Positions 24,056-31,746 of a stretch of DNA of 43,093 bases are shown here, piece by piece. Position numbers and translations under genes: made by a program. Position 1 is the first letter of the stretch, and the number at the start of each line of letters is the position of its first letter. Source of the stretch: Saprospiraceae bacterium (GTDB lineage Bacteria > Bacteroidota > Bacteroidia > Chitinophagales > Saprospiraceae); the NCBI GenBank assembly GCA_021604865.1, contig BQJU01000062.1:1-43093 (forward strand), given 5' to 3'. The notes below the pieces were generated by a model that was given only the letters and a program-made list of their open reading frames with translations, made no database searches and was not told the DNA's origin.

Positions 24056-27000
24056 TTAAAACGACAATGCAAGGCTTACAAAGTAGCTACGTGTCGCGGG
24101 GGTTTTAAGTCCGGTATAACCGTAAACGTTACTACCTGAACCAAAAAAGTTTGTTTCCGGATCAAAGCCTTTAAATGGCGTGTTAAGGAAAAGGTTATTG
24201 CCGGAAAGGGTGACCTTCGCACCGCTGATATATTTACCGCCCCAAAGGCTGGTTGGAATATCATAAGACAGGCTTACCCGCCGAATGCGGAACCAGGAAG
24301 CATCCTGCAATAGGTTTTCATAAGAATCGTTGTAACGAGACCCATTGCGATAAAGACTCTCTCCATTAATTTCTACAGGTATATCATTTGGTGTACCATC
24401 TTCTCTTACTCCATTAAAAACGACCTGTTCATATCCTCTCTCCGTCTCTTTTAGTATCCCATTTCGAAGGCTGTTGCGATAGCCGGTATCATACACATCG
24501 CCACCACTACGCCATTCAAGCAGCACGGAAAGGCTCAATCCTTTATAACTTAGGGTGTTGGTCAAACCGCCAATCCAATCAGGAAAGGCATTTCCTACCA
24601 GAATCATCGTATCGTAATTCAAAGTTGGGAAGCCATTATCATCGATTAACAGTTGGCCATTATCATTCCTATTAAAATCCCATCCAAACAAATCTCCCAC
24701 TTTACCACCTTCAATGAGTTTATTGGTAATGCGGTTATCACTAAAGATAATAGCATCAATGCCATCCTTGATTGACTTCACTTCGCTGTTAACCTTAGAC
24801 CAATTGACGGATAAACCCCAGTTGAAATTCTTTGTTTTAATTGGCGTAGCATTGAGCAGTAATTCTACACCTGAATTCTCAATTTCACCGGCATTGGTGA
24901 TGAATCTTGAAAAGCCTGTGGCATTACTTACTGGTACAGGAATGATCTGATCCTTACTATTTTGTTGGTATAAGGTAACGTCGAGTCCCAAACGGTTGTG
25001 GAACATACGCAGGTCAAGACCAAACTCGGTAGAAGTAGTCGTTTCCGGCTTCAGGTTAAAATCACCGGCAGAGGTACTCAGTGAAAATCCATTAACGCCA
25101 TTGAAGGGGAAATTGGAAGCGCCGGCATAAAACACACCAATCTGGTAAGGTTCTGCATCTTTACCCACTTGCGCCCAAGATCCTCTCAACTTTAAGAAAC
25201 TGATTGGTTCAGGTAGCGTTGCCATTTCACTTAATACCCAGGAAAGACTCACACTAGGATAGAAAAACGAGCGATTTTCTTTAGGTAAAGTAGAAGACCA
25301 GTCGTTTCTTCCCGTTATATCCAAATACAAATAATTGTTATAGCTGAGGCTTAAAATGCCAAACAAGCCAACCAGTCGTTGCCGCGAAGCATTTTTGCTG
25401 GCAAAAACGTTGGTTGTATTACTCAGATCATAAAAATTCTCCAGGGAAAAACCCTCGCCTCGTGTATTCGTACTATTAAATTGAATGTCTGTGATGTTGT
25501 GTCCAACTGTAAGAGAAGAGTTGAATCCGCCTCCCAATTGCTTGGAAAATCTGGCATAAAGGTTGGACGTCAATTCCCGGTAGTTGAGTTGTTCTTCAAT
25601 GATGAATCCACCGGACTGTGAGCCAAGGTCTGTACCTGCCGGAATGCTGCGGACTCGTGAATCATTATAAAAATCGTTGCCTACTTTATAATCCAATTCA
25701 AACCATGTGGCCGGTTGATAATTAAACCCGATATATCCATTAACCCGGTGTACATTGTCTTTTAACTGGGAAAACTCTGCCAGGTATCGAGGATTGTCAA
25801 TGATACCATCAGAAAAATCGCTCTGGCTACCATCCGGATTCAAATAATCATTGATATCAAAACTGGTGGTATAATAACTCAATGAACTCATGATCGACTT
25901 GTCGCCCTCATGTGGTTTGTTGCCACCGGAATTGGTGTACCCCACCGAGCCCGAAACAGTCAATGGGTCAGCAACCTTGATGGTTCCACCCAGTCTAACC
26001 GTCGTTCGGTCCCATTCTGTAAAAGGGATGATGCCTTCATGGTCAAGCCGGGAAAAGGAAGTAAAATAGGTGGCCCGCTCATTACCGCCTTGAATGCTGA
26101 GGGAATTCCGTACCTGAGTTCCCGTCTGGAAAAAATCGTCTACAGGATCAAAAGTAGGGGTTTTGCCTTCGTATACCTTGGGGCCGAAAGTTTGGAATCG
26201 CAATGGAGATCCATCAGAGTTGAAACGCAGTCTGCCGTGTCTTCCTTCCCGAAAAACGGTTTGCAATTCAGGTTGTTTGTTCACTTCCTCCCAACCAAAT
26301 GAAGTATTCAAACTAACATTGGCCTTACCTTCAGTTTGTCCTTTTTTGGTGGTGATCAACACCACTCCATTAGCTGCCCGCAAGCCATACAGAGCAGTTG
26401 CTGACGGCCCTTTCAAAATGCTGATAGATTCGATATCTGCTGGGTTGATGTCGGCCGCCCGGTTGGTGAAACTGGATTGTTCCTGACTATTCACGGCATT
26501 AGAACCCGAAGACGGCAGTTGATTACCTGCGCTGGTTTGGTTGCTAATTGGAATACCGTCTATCACAAATAGCGGCTGGTTGCTTGCAGTAGGGTTGAGG
26601 GAGTTTAGCCCCCTGATAACGATGGATGCGCCAGCTCCCGGGGCCCCACTTGACGAGTTGATCTGTACCCCAGCCACTTTGCCTTGCAGTGCATTAATCA
26701 GGTTATTTTCCTGTGTGGCTGCAATCTCTTCGCCCTGTACTTCCTGAACAGAATACCCCAGGGCTTTTTTCTCTCTTGAAATGCCAAGAGCCGTAACCAC
26801 GATTCCATCGAGCACCACGCCCGAAGTCATTTTTACATCGATCGTACTCTGCCCATTTACAGGCATCTCCTGACTTTGAAACCCCGTGTAAGAAAAAACC
26901 AGGGTAGCATCATCTGTTGTTTTGATTTGATAACGACCATCAATGTCCGTTATCGTTCCAACAGCGGTACTTTTTATCAGAATGGATACACCAATCAATG

Positions 27001-27112
27001 GCGCTCCATCATCCGCTGAAGTGACCGTACCTGTAACGGTCTTCTCCTGTGCCCATCCTTGTGCCAGTAAGGCTACAAAGGCAAGGATTGTAAGGATAAA
27101 TTTAGGATTCAT
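24056..27112 (-). CDS. SusC/RagA-family TonB-linked outer-membrane protein
   Basis: TonB-dependent transporter of the SusCD pair, a 1018-residue protein. Order: signal peptide (ILTILAFVALLAQGWA), a carboxypeptidase-regulatory-like beta domain (about 22-110: TVTGTVTSADDGAPLIGVSI), plug domain (about 115-230: QPLFVIDGIPI, DIESISILKGPSATALYG, NGVVLITTKKG), and a long barrel rich in aromatic strands ending TPATRSYFVSLALSF. The plug motifs and terminal aromatic residue are typical. No TonB-box/STN extension is present, so signalling through an anti-sigma factor is unlikely. It is first in the operon; a palindrome (27154-27167) lies 42-55 bp ahead of the start. Confidence 0.95.
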   Translation of the reverse strand: MNPKFILTILAFVALLAQGWAQEKTVTGTVTSADDGAPLIGVSILIKSTAVGTITDIDGRYQIKTTDDATLVFSYTGFQSQEMPVNGQSTIDVKMTSGVVLDGIVVTALGISREKKALGYSVQEVQGEEIAATQENNLINALQGKVAGVQINSSSGAPGAGASIVIRGLNSLNPTASNQPLFVIDGIPISNQTSAGNQLPSSGSNAVNSQEQSSFTNRAADINPADIESISILKGPSATALYGLRAANGVVLITTKKGQTEGKANVSLNTSFGWEEVNKQPELQTVFREGRHGRLRFNSDGSPLRFQTFGPKVYEGKTPTFDPVDDFFQTGTQVRNSLSIQGGNERATYFTSFSRLDHEGIIPFTEWDRTTVRLGGTIKVADPLTVSGSVGYTNSGGNKPHEGDKSIMSSLSYYTTSFDINDYLNPDGSQSDFSDGIIDNPRYLAEFSQLKDNVHRVNGYIGFNYQPATWFELDYKVGNDFYNDSRVRSIPAGTDLGSQSGGFIIEEQLNYRELTSNLYARFSKQLGGGFNSSLTVGHNITDIQFNSTNTRGEGFSLENFYDLSNTTNVFASKNASRQRLVGLFGILSLSYNNYLYLDITGRNDWSSTLPKENRSFFYPSVSLSWVLSEMATLPEPISFLKLRGSWAQVGKDAEPYQIGVFYAGASNFPFNGVNGFSLSTSAGDFNLKPETTTSTEFGLDLRMFHNRLGLDVTLYQQNSKDQIIPVPVSNATGFSRFITNAGEIENSGVELLLNATPIKTKNFNWGLSVNWSKVNSEVKSIKDGIDAIIFSDNRITNKLIEGGKVGDLFGWDFNRNDNGQLLIDDNGFPTLNYDTMILVGNAFPDWIGGLTNTLSYKGLSLSVLLEWRSGGDVYDTGYRNSLRNGILKETERGYEQVVFNGVREDGTPNDIPVEINGESLYRNGSRYNDSYENLLQDASWFRIRRVSLSYDIPTSLWGGKYISGAKVTLSGNNLFLNTPFKGFDPETNFFGSGSNVYGYTGLKTPATRSYFVSLALSF

Positions 27113-27153
27113 AAACTAATGAAATTTAGTGAACAAATGAGTTTTGTTTCGAA

Positions 27154-27167
27154 GGGAGTTAACTCCC
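27154..27167. promoter_or_regulatory. Perfect palindrome upstream of susC, possible operator
   Basis: GGGAGTTAACTCCC is a perfect 14-bp palindrome 42-55 bp upstream of the susC start codon, where a dimeric regulator would overlap or flank the promoter. No -7 box was identified with certainty. Confidence 0.5.
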
Positions 27168-27199
27168 ATACCAAAAAGAGTATGTACTTTATTGAAATT

Positions 27200-27395
27200 G
27201 AGCTTGTTTGGAGGTCGGTTTTTGTAGTCTCTGTTCAACCGAGGTCAATTTTTTGATGACTGGGTTTGCTTGATGCCAAAGCATCAAAAAGCTTCTGAAA
27301 TACATCTCGGCTCGGTCGAAACGGACAAAAAAATAGCGATGCATTATCGAAAAAGGATCCTTTGCAGCCAAAACGTAGACCTTCAAACATGTTCT
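27200..27395 (-). repeat. Interspersed TIR-bounded repeat, copy 3 (minus orientation)
   Basis: Read on the minus strand it starts AGAACATGTTTGAAGGTC, has GGCTGCAAAGGATCCTTT, a T-rich block ending GTCCGT, the middle motif CATCAAAAAATTGACC, and ends GACCTCCAAACAAGCTC. The ends form imperfect terminal inverted repeats. It is about 196 bp. A 65-codon open frame inside it is not conserved in the other copies. Confidence 0.75.
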
Positions 27396-27499
27396 GAGTC
27401 AAATGGGTAGAAAATAAACTATAGCGCTTAAAGACATTGGCTTTGAAATAGGTTCAAAAAAGCCAACAATGGAGTATTCTTTCTATATTAAGCATTTAC

Positions 27500-27548
27500 T
27501 TGCAACAAAATCCGCAAATTATTGCATATATGCAAGTTTTCTGCAACA
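27500..27548. promoter_or_regulatory. Cluster of TTGCA half-sites with a 14-bp palindrome
   Basis: TTGCAACA (27500-27507), the perfect palindrome TTGCATATATGCAA (27522-27535) and CTGCAACA (27541-27548) lie within 49 bp, between aroA and the repeat copy upstream of susC. Regularly placed half-sites suggest a regulator binding region. The rest of 27113-27606 outside this, the repeat and the palindrome shows nothing. Confidence 0.4.
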
Positions 27549-27606
27549 CACTTTAAAAAGCAATGGAATTTCTTTTCAATCAATTGAGAAACTGCCTGGA
27601 AATAAA

Positions 27607-28860
27607 TTACCGTTTAACAACAAAACCCAATTGCTCTAAATCTTCCCAAAATTCTGGGTAAGACTTATTTACAACCAAAGGATCTTCAATCTGAATCGGG
27701 CCAAACAGGGCTAATGGTGCAAAGGCCATTGCCATCCGGTGATCCTCGTATGTACCAAAAACCGGGCAATCATTAACGATAGCTTTTCCCTCGATTGAGT
27801 AATATTCCTGCTGGGTACGTTTGGCAAAACGTGCAGGCAATTTGGATAGGTATACCGTCAATTTGGCCAATTCCGTCTGAAGGGCTGCAATGCGATCCGT
27901 TTCTTTGATGTACAACGTCTGTAATCCGGTAAATAAGCCGTGTACGCCTAGTCCAGCACAGATTACTGCCAGCGTTTGCGCTACATCCGGGCACAGGATA
28001 AAGTCCCACTCAAAAAATGGGGGGATCGGGGCACCACTTTTGGAGAGATGGATACCCGTTTCGGTAAACTTAGTTTGTATACCGAATTTTTTCATCATTT
28101 CAGCTACGACTGCATCACCTTGAGCACTATTGGGAAACAACCCTTCCAACTCGAGATCCAATTCGTCTGCAAAGGCCGCCAAAGCATAATAATAAGAGGC
28201 TGCCGACCAATCCGCTTCAACGGTAAAGGGCTTGGCTTGATACGTTTGTGCAGGAATGTGAATCACAGCTCCCTCCCACTGATAGCTGATACCAAAATGC
28301 TGCATCAGTCGCAATGTCATTTCAATATAGGAACGAGAGACGATGTCCCCTTCAAGCTTCAACTCCAAGCCATTGGCCAACGTAGGAGCGATCATCAACA
28401 AGGCAGAAATGTACTGACTACTGGTATTGGCCGGAATGCTGAGCTGATTATTGGCAGTCCCAATTGCTTCTACTTCTCCGATTTTCAGCGGCGGATAGCC
28501 TTCCTTTTCTACATATTCAATATTGGCTCCCAGCTTACGCAATGCTTCTACCAGCACACCGATCGGCCGCTGCTTCATCCGCTCCGTACCCGTCAGCACC
28601 TGCGTACCCGGCTGCAAGGCAAGATAAGCCGTCAAAAACCGGAAAGTTGTTCCCGCCGGACCGGCATCCCTGACCACTTCATCACTGGCCAGCAACATCT
28701 GCATCAAATCCGTATCGTGTGCACTGGCCAGCCGGTGGATGGGAAAGTCTTCCCCCGACAGGGCACGGATGATCAATGCCCGGTTGCTAATACTTTTAGA
28801 GCCAGTTAAAATAATTTTTCCCTGGATGTTGCGGTTGGATTTGTGTATAGTATAGGTCAT
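27607..28860 (-). CDS. aroA: 3-phosphoshikimate 1-carboxyvinyltransferase (EPSP synthase)
   Basis: Joins PEP to shikimate-3-phosphate in chorismate synthesis. The 417-residue protein has the family layout: GSKSISNRALIIRALSGE (residues 20-37, phosphate-binding Lys-Ser and Arg), AGPAGTTFRFLTAYLAL (the loop with T-x-x-R), LTGTERMKQRPIGVLVEALRKLG, SSQYISALLM, a catalytic Asp in the LCPDVAQTLAV region, IKETDRI, and near the end TYEDHRMAMAFAPLAL. Length is close to the usual ~427. It stands apart from aroB (31747) and is transcribed in the other direction. No recognisable promoter upstream. Confidence 0.94.
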   Translation of the reverse strand: MTYTIHKSNRNIQGKIILTGSKSISNRALIIRALSGEDFPIHRLASAHDTDLMQMLLASDEVVRDAGPAGTTFRFLTAYLALQPGTQVLTGTERMKQRPIGVLVEALRKLGANIEYVEKEGYPPLKIGEVEAIGTANNQLSIPANTSSQYISALLMIAPTLANGLELKLEGDIVSRSYIEMTLRLMQHFGISYQWEGAVIHIPAQTYQAKPFTVEADWSAASYYYALAAFADELDLELEGLFPNSAQGDAVVAEMMKKFGIQTKFTETGIHLSKSGAPIPPFFEWDFILCPDVAQTLAVICAGLGVHGLFTGLQTLYIKETDRIAALQTELAKLTVYLSKLPARFAKRTQQEYYSIEGKAIVNDCPVFGTYEDHRMAMAFAPLALFGPIQIEDPLVVNKSYPEFWEDLEQLGFVVKR

Positions 28861-29011
28861 GCTTAGCTATGGTAGATCTTTTTGTTGATTGGTGATTTTT
28901 TGAAGGTTGGATTGGTGGTATTGGCAGGACTACAATGGCATATTCCAAAGGTCAAGGCAGCATATCATCTATACAGCAAGCTAAGTGTAGGACTGTTGGT
29001 ATTTGCAATTA

Positions 29012-29042
29012 TTGGTCAGACCACTCGGAGTGGTCTGACCAA
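29012..29042. terminator. Hairpin downstream of the PhoH gene
   Basis: TTGGTCAGACCACT (29012-29025) and AGTGGTCTGACCAA (29029-29042) are perfect 14-bp arms around a 3-nt loop, 21 bp after the phoH stop on the minus strand. No strong T run follows, so it may also act as a barrier or RNA-stability hairpin. 28861-29011 shows nothing else. Confidence 0.65.
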
Positions 29043-29062
29043 AAGTGCCCTAAAAACCACGC

Positions 29063-30052
29063 CTACTCCTCCTCTTGCTGCGCCTTAGCTCGGCGTGCAC
29101 GCATATGCTCATCCGATTTTTCATAAGCACGGATGATCTCTTTAACCAAACGGTGGCGCACAACGTCATCAGCGGTTAATGCGATGGTGCTGATGCCCTC
29201 CAGGTGTTCCAACAAGTCGATAGCACGACGGAGGCCAGATTTTTGGTGATAAGGCAGATCAATTTGCGATAAATCACCGGTAATAATACACTTGGCGCTA
29301 GGGCCCAAACGAGTGAGGAACATTTTGATCTGCATGGTAGAGCAGTTTTGTGCCTCGTCTAGAATGATAAATGCATTATCCAGGGTACGCCCGCGCATAA
29401 AGGCCAGCGGTGCAATTTCAATGACCCGGGTAGACATAAAATGGGCCAGCTTTTCAGCAGGGATCATATCATCAAGGGCATCGTAGAGCGGCCGCAGATA
29501 TGGATCAATTTTTTCTTTTAGGTCACCGGGTAAGAAGCCAAGGTTTTCGCCTGCTTCTACCGCCGGACGGGTGAGGATGATCTTCTTCACCAGGCGGTTT
29601 TTCAGGGCTTGTACCGCCAGTGCAACGGCAGTATAAGTTTTTCCTGTACCTGCCGGGCCGATAGCAAAAACAATATCATTGCCTTCGGCAGCATCTACCA
29701 GTCGTTTCTGATTGACGGTTTTTGCCTTGATCGGTTTACCCTCTCGGCCGTGTACAATTGTTTTGGCGGAACCGTTGCTAATTCTCGTTTCAAACGGGTT
29801 ATTTCCCTGAAGCAAATCTTCAACCATCTGTACGGGCAACTCCTTATGCTCCCGCAATAAGCGCACCATCAATTCGAATTTGGACTTCGCCTTTTGTGTA
29901 TCTTTTTTTTCGCCGGATAGCTTTAGGTTGCTGCCTCTAGAGGTGATTTTGACTTCTGGAAAAGCCTGTTTCAACAAATTTAGCTTGATGTTCTTTTCTC
30001 CATACAAGTGGAGCGGATCAACGCCTTCAATGCTCAAAATAATTTCACTCAA
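29063..30052 (-). CDS. PhoH-family ATPase
   Basis: Cytoplasmic P-loop ATPase of the PhoH/YbeZ group, linked in other bacteria to RNA handling and ribosome maturation. The 329-residue protein has an N-terminal KH-like region (about 1-75), Walker A GPAGTGKT (132-139), the family motif TRPAVEAGENLGFLPGDLKEK, Walker B AFIILDEAQN (227-236), and ITGDLSQIDLP. The start is a TTG (30050-30052) placed 5 nt after a strong Shine-Dalgarno AAGGAGG, which is uncommon in this phylum. No endoribonuclease YbeY is next to it here. Confidence 0.93.
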   Translation of the reverse strand: MSEIILSIEGVDPLHLYGEKNIKLNLLKQAFPEVKITSRGSNLKLSGEKKDTQKAKSKFELMVRLLREHKELPVQMVEDLLQGNNPFETRISNGSAKTIVHGREGKPIKAKTVNQKRLVDAAEGNDIVFAIGPAGTGKTYTAVALAVQALKNRLVKKIILTRPAVEAGENLGFLPGDLKEKIDPYLRPLYDALDDMIPAEKLAHFMSTRVIEIAPLAFMRGRTLDNAFIILDEAQNCSTMQIKMFLTRLGPSAKCIITGDLSQIDLPYHQKSGLRRAIDLLEHLEGISTIALTADDVVRHRLVKEIIRAYEKSDEHMRARRAKAQQEEE

Positions 30053-30057
30053 TACTT

Positions 30058-30064
30058 CCTCCTT
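30058..30064 (-). promoter_or_regulatory. Strong Shine-Dalgarno deciding the TTG start of the PhoH gene
   Basis: On the minus strand this reads AAGGAGG, 5 nt before the TTG start codon. Most genes in the window lack such a site, as usual in Bacteroidota, so this one fixes the non-ATG start. Confidence 0.6.
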
Positions 30065-30294
30065 AATTTATAGGAATGGATAAGCTATAATCCAACTTCA
30101 CCATTCCTGGGTGTTTAATCAAAACCCAATGCTGCTGAAAATAGTTTCAACATCCAGGCCAAAGTTAATTATATTAATTGGCGCATGCCATCCTGATTAC
30201 AAAAAAAATGGCGCTTAAATGATACACTGCATGGATAAAACCAATCCTTCCAGAATTTTCCTATTTTTACGGCCTACCAAATGGATACCTGTCT

Positions 30295-31074
30295 ATGCCG
30301 ATTGTGACGCTAACAACTGACTTTGGATGGAAAGATTATTACGTTGCGGTAATTAAAGGGGCTATGCTAAGCCAAAACCGCGATCTGAATATCATTGATA
30401 TTACACACGACATCAACAATTACGATATCGTACAGGCTGCTTTTATTTTCAGGAATGCCTGGTCCAATTTCCCTAAAGCCACGATTCATGTACTGAGTGT
30501 CAACGATTTTAATGAGGGGAAAACCAATTTCTTGGCCATCCGCCATGAAGGTCATTATTTTATTGGCCCGGATAATGGTGTATTCTCGCTTGTTTTTGGA
30601 ACCATGCCTAAGGAAGTTTATCGGCTTGATTTTAACAAAAAAGGTGATTTTCCACTAAAAGATATTTATGCCAAGGCCGTAGGTCACCTCGCTCATGATC
30701 GACCTTTTCAGGAAATCGGTTTGCCTGCTGAAGAAACCGTCAGCCGGATTACTTTCCAGCCCGTTATCGGCCCCTCTCAGATCAAAGGCACCGTCATTCA
30801 TGTGGATAAATTTGAAAATGTATTCCTCAATATCCCCAAAACTTTGTTTAAACAGGTGGGGGGTGGCCGCTCTTTTTCTCTTTATTTCAAGCGGCATGAT
30901 CCAATCAAACGCCTTAGCCGTAGTTACCATGATGTACCCGTAGGCGAGGTTTTGACCCGTTTTAATTCTGCGGGTTACCTTGAAATAGCGATCAATATGG
31001 GCAATGCAGCCAGTTTGTTGGGCTTAAACCTGGAAGACACCGTACAAATAGACTTCCGCACTAAAGAATCATGA
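30295..31074 (+). CDS. SAM hydroxide adenosyltransferase (DUF62 family)
   Basis: Members of this family hydrolyse S-adenosyl-L-methionine to adenosine and methionine; the related chlorinase and fluorinase add halide. The 259-residue protein starts MPIVTLTTDFGWKDYYVAVIKG, with the conserved TDFG-x-x-D SAM site, then IIDITHDINNYD, VNDFNEGK and YFIGPDNGVFS, all characteristic of the DUF62 hydrolase branch. It overlaps the next gene by 4 bp (ATGA), so the two are coupled. A near-consensus -7 box (TATTTTTA, 30262-30269) lies about 25 nt upstream of the start. The 242 bp between it and the PhoH gene hold divergent promoters and nothing else visible. Confidence 0.9.
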   Translation: MPIVTLTTDFGWKDYYVAVIKGAMLSQNRDLNIIDITHDINNYDIVQAAFIFRNAWSNFPKATIHVLSVNDFNEGKTNFLAIRHEGHYFIGPDNGVFSLVFGTMPKEVYRLDFNKKGDFPLKDIYAKAVGHLAHDRPFQEIGLPAEETVSRITFQPVIGPSQIKGTVIHVDKFENVFLNIPKTLFKQVGGGRSFSLYFKRHDPIKRLSRSYHDVPVGEVLTRFNSAGYLEIAINMGNAASLLGLNLEDTVQIDFRTKES

Positions 31075-31364
31075 TCAAACGCATTGTAAAACTGACCTTC
31101 CGACCGGAAGAAATCGATAATTTCCTCGCCATTTTTGAAACCAAAAAGGAGGCTATCCGTCAATTTCCCGGCTGCCAACACCTCGAACTATGGCGAAACC
31201 TGGAGCCTGACAACATCTTTTTCACCTACAGCTATTGGGATGCTGAAGCAGACCTTGAAGCCTACCGGCATTCGGAGTTGTTTAAAACGACCTGGAAGGC
31301 AACCAAAGTGCTTTTTGACGGCAAGCCCGAAGCCTGGAGTGTGGCGGTGGCTTTTGAAGGTTAA
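31071..31364 (+). CDS. ABM-domain (antibiotic biosynthesis monooxygenase-like) protein
   Basis: The 97-residue protein is a single ferredoxin-like ABM domain: MIKRIVKLTFRPEEIDNFLAIF at the start, CQHLELWRN in the middle, FFTYSYWDAEADLEAYR and FKTTWKATKVLF near the end. Members include cofactor-free monooxygenases, heme-degrading enzymes and small dimeric proteins of unknown role, so no reaction is claimed. It is translationally coupled to the SAM hydrolase by the 4-bp overlap; a link to that gene's function is likely but unproven. A copy of the interspersed repeat starts 10 bp after its stop. Confidence 0.85.
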   Translation: MIKRIVKLTFRPEEIDNFLAIFETKKEAIRQFPGCQHLELWRNLEPDNIFFTYSYWDAEADLEAYRHSELFKTTWKATKVLFDGKPEAWSVAVAFEG

Positions 31365-31373
31365 CGGTTTTTT

Positions 31374-31544
31374 GAGCTTGTTTGGAAGCCAACCCCGATG
31401 CAAGATCGGGGCAAGCTATTTTGGCTGCAAAGGATCCCTTTTTCGGTGATGCTTTCCCGACCTAGCGGTTTCCCTTCGGCGGGACAGGCTGTTACTTTTC
31501 TTGTCCGTCTCGGCGCTACAATGGTCGACCTCCAAACATGCTCT
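31374..31544 (+). repeat. Interspersed TIR-bounded repeat, copy 2
   Basis: Starts GAGCTTGTTTGGAAGCC and ends GACCTCCAAACATGCTCT, so the 17-bp ends are near-perfect inverted repeats. Inside are a hairpin (CCCCGAT/ATCGGGG, about 31392-31411), GGCTGCAAAGGATCC and CTTGTCCGT, as in the other copies. 171 bp. It begins 10 bp after the ABM gene. The GC-rich stretch from 31545 to 31690 holds a second small hairpin (CCCCGG at 31625-31630 with CCGGGG at 31636-31641) and no gene. Confidence 0.8.
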
Positions 31545-31693
31545 AGCGGGGATGCTGCTGGCTTAAGGATAGGAGCTGCCGACCTTAGGGAGGGCCCGCA
31601 GGGCTAAAACAGCGCATAGCCTGGCCCCGGCTCAACCGGGGAAAGCCCCAAAACAAACGAATAATCATCAGTTGCCAACAAATATTCAAAAGG

Positions 31694-31725
31694 TTTGACA
31701 GTCCCGGCGACAGGTGCTACCTTTG
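31694..31725 (+). promoter_or_regulatory. Promoter of aroB
   Basis: TTTG (31694-31697), a 20-nt spacer, then TACCTTTG (31718-31725), an exact fit to the Bacteroidota -33/-7 consensus. Transcription would start about 31731, after the GTG at 31714 that gives the longest frame, so translation must begin at the ATG at 31747. Confidence 0.75.
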
Positions 31726-31746
31726 GGTGCAGAACCTGATACTGTA

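Noticed and set aside
27189..27386. 65-codon frame inside repeat copy 3
   Set aside because: The frame is broken in the two other copies and spans the repeat, so it is taken as non-coding.
27976..28809. 277-codon plus-strand frame
   Set aside because: Antisense shadow of aroA; no recognisable protein features.
31374..31544. Insertion sequence
   Set aside because: No transposase is present in any of the three copies; only the inverted-repeat ends suggest mobility.
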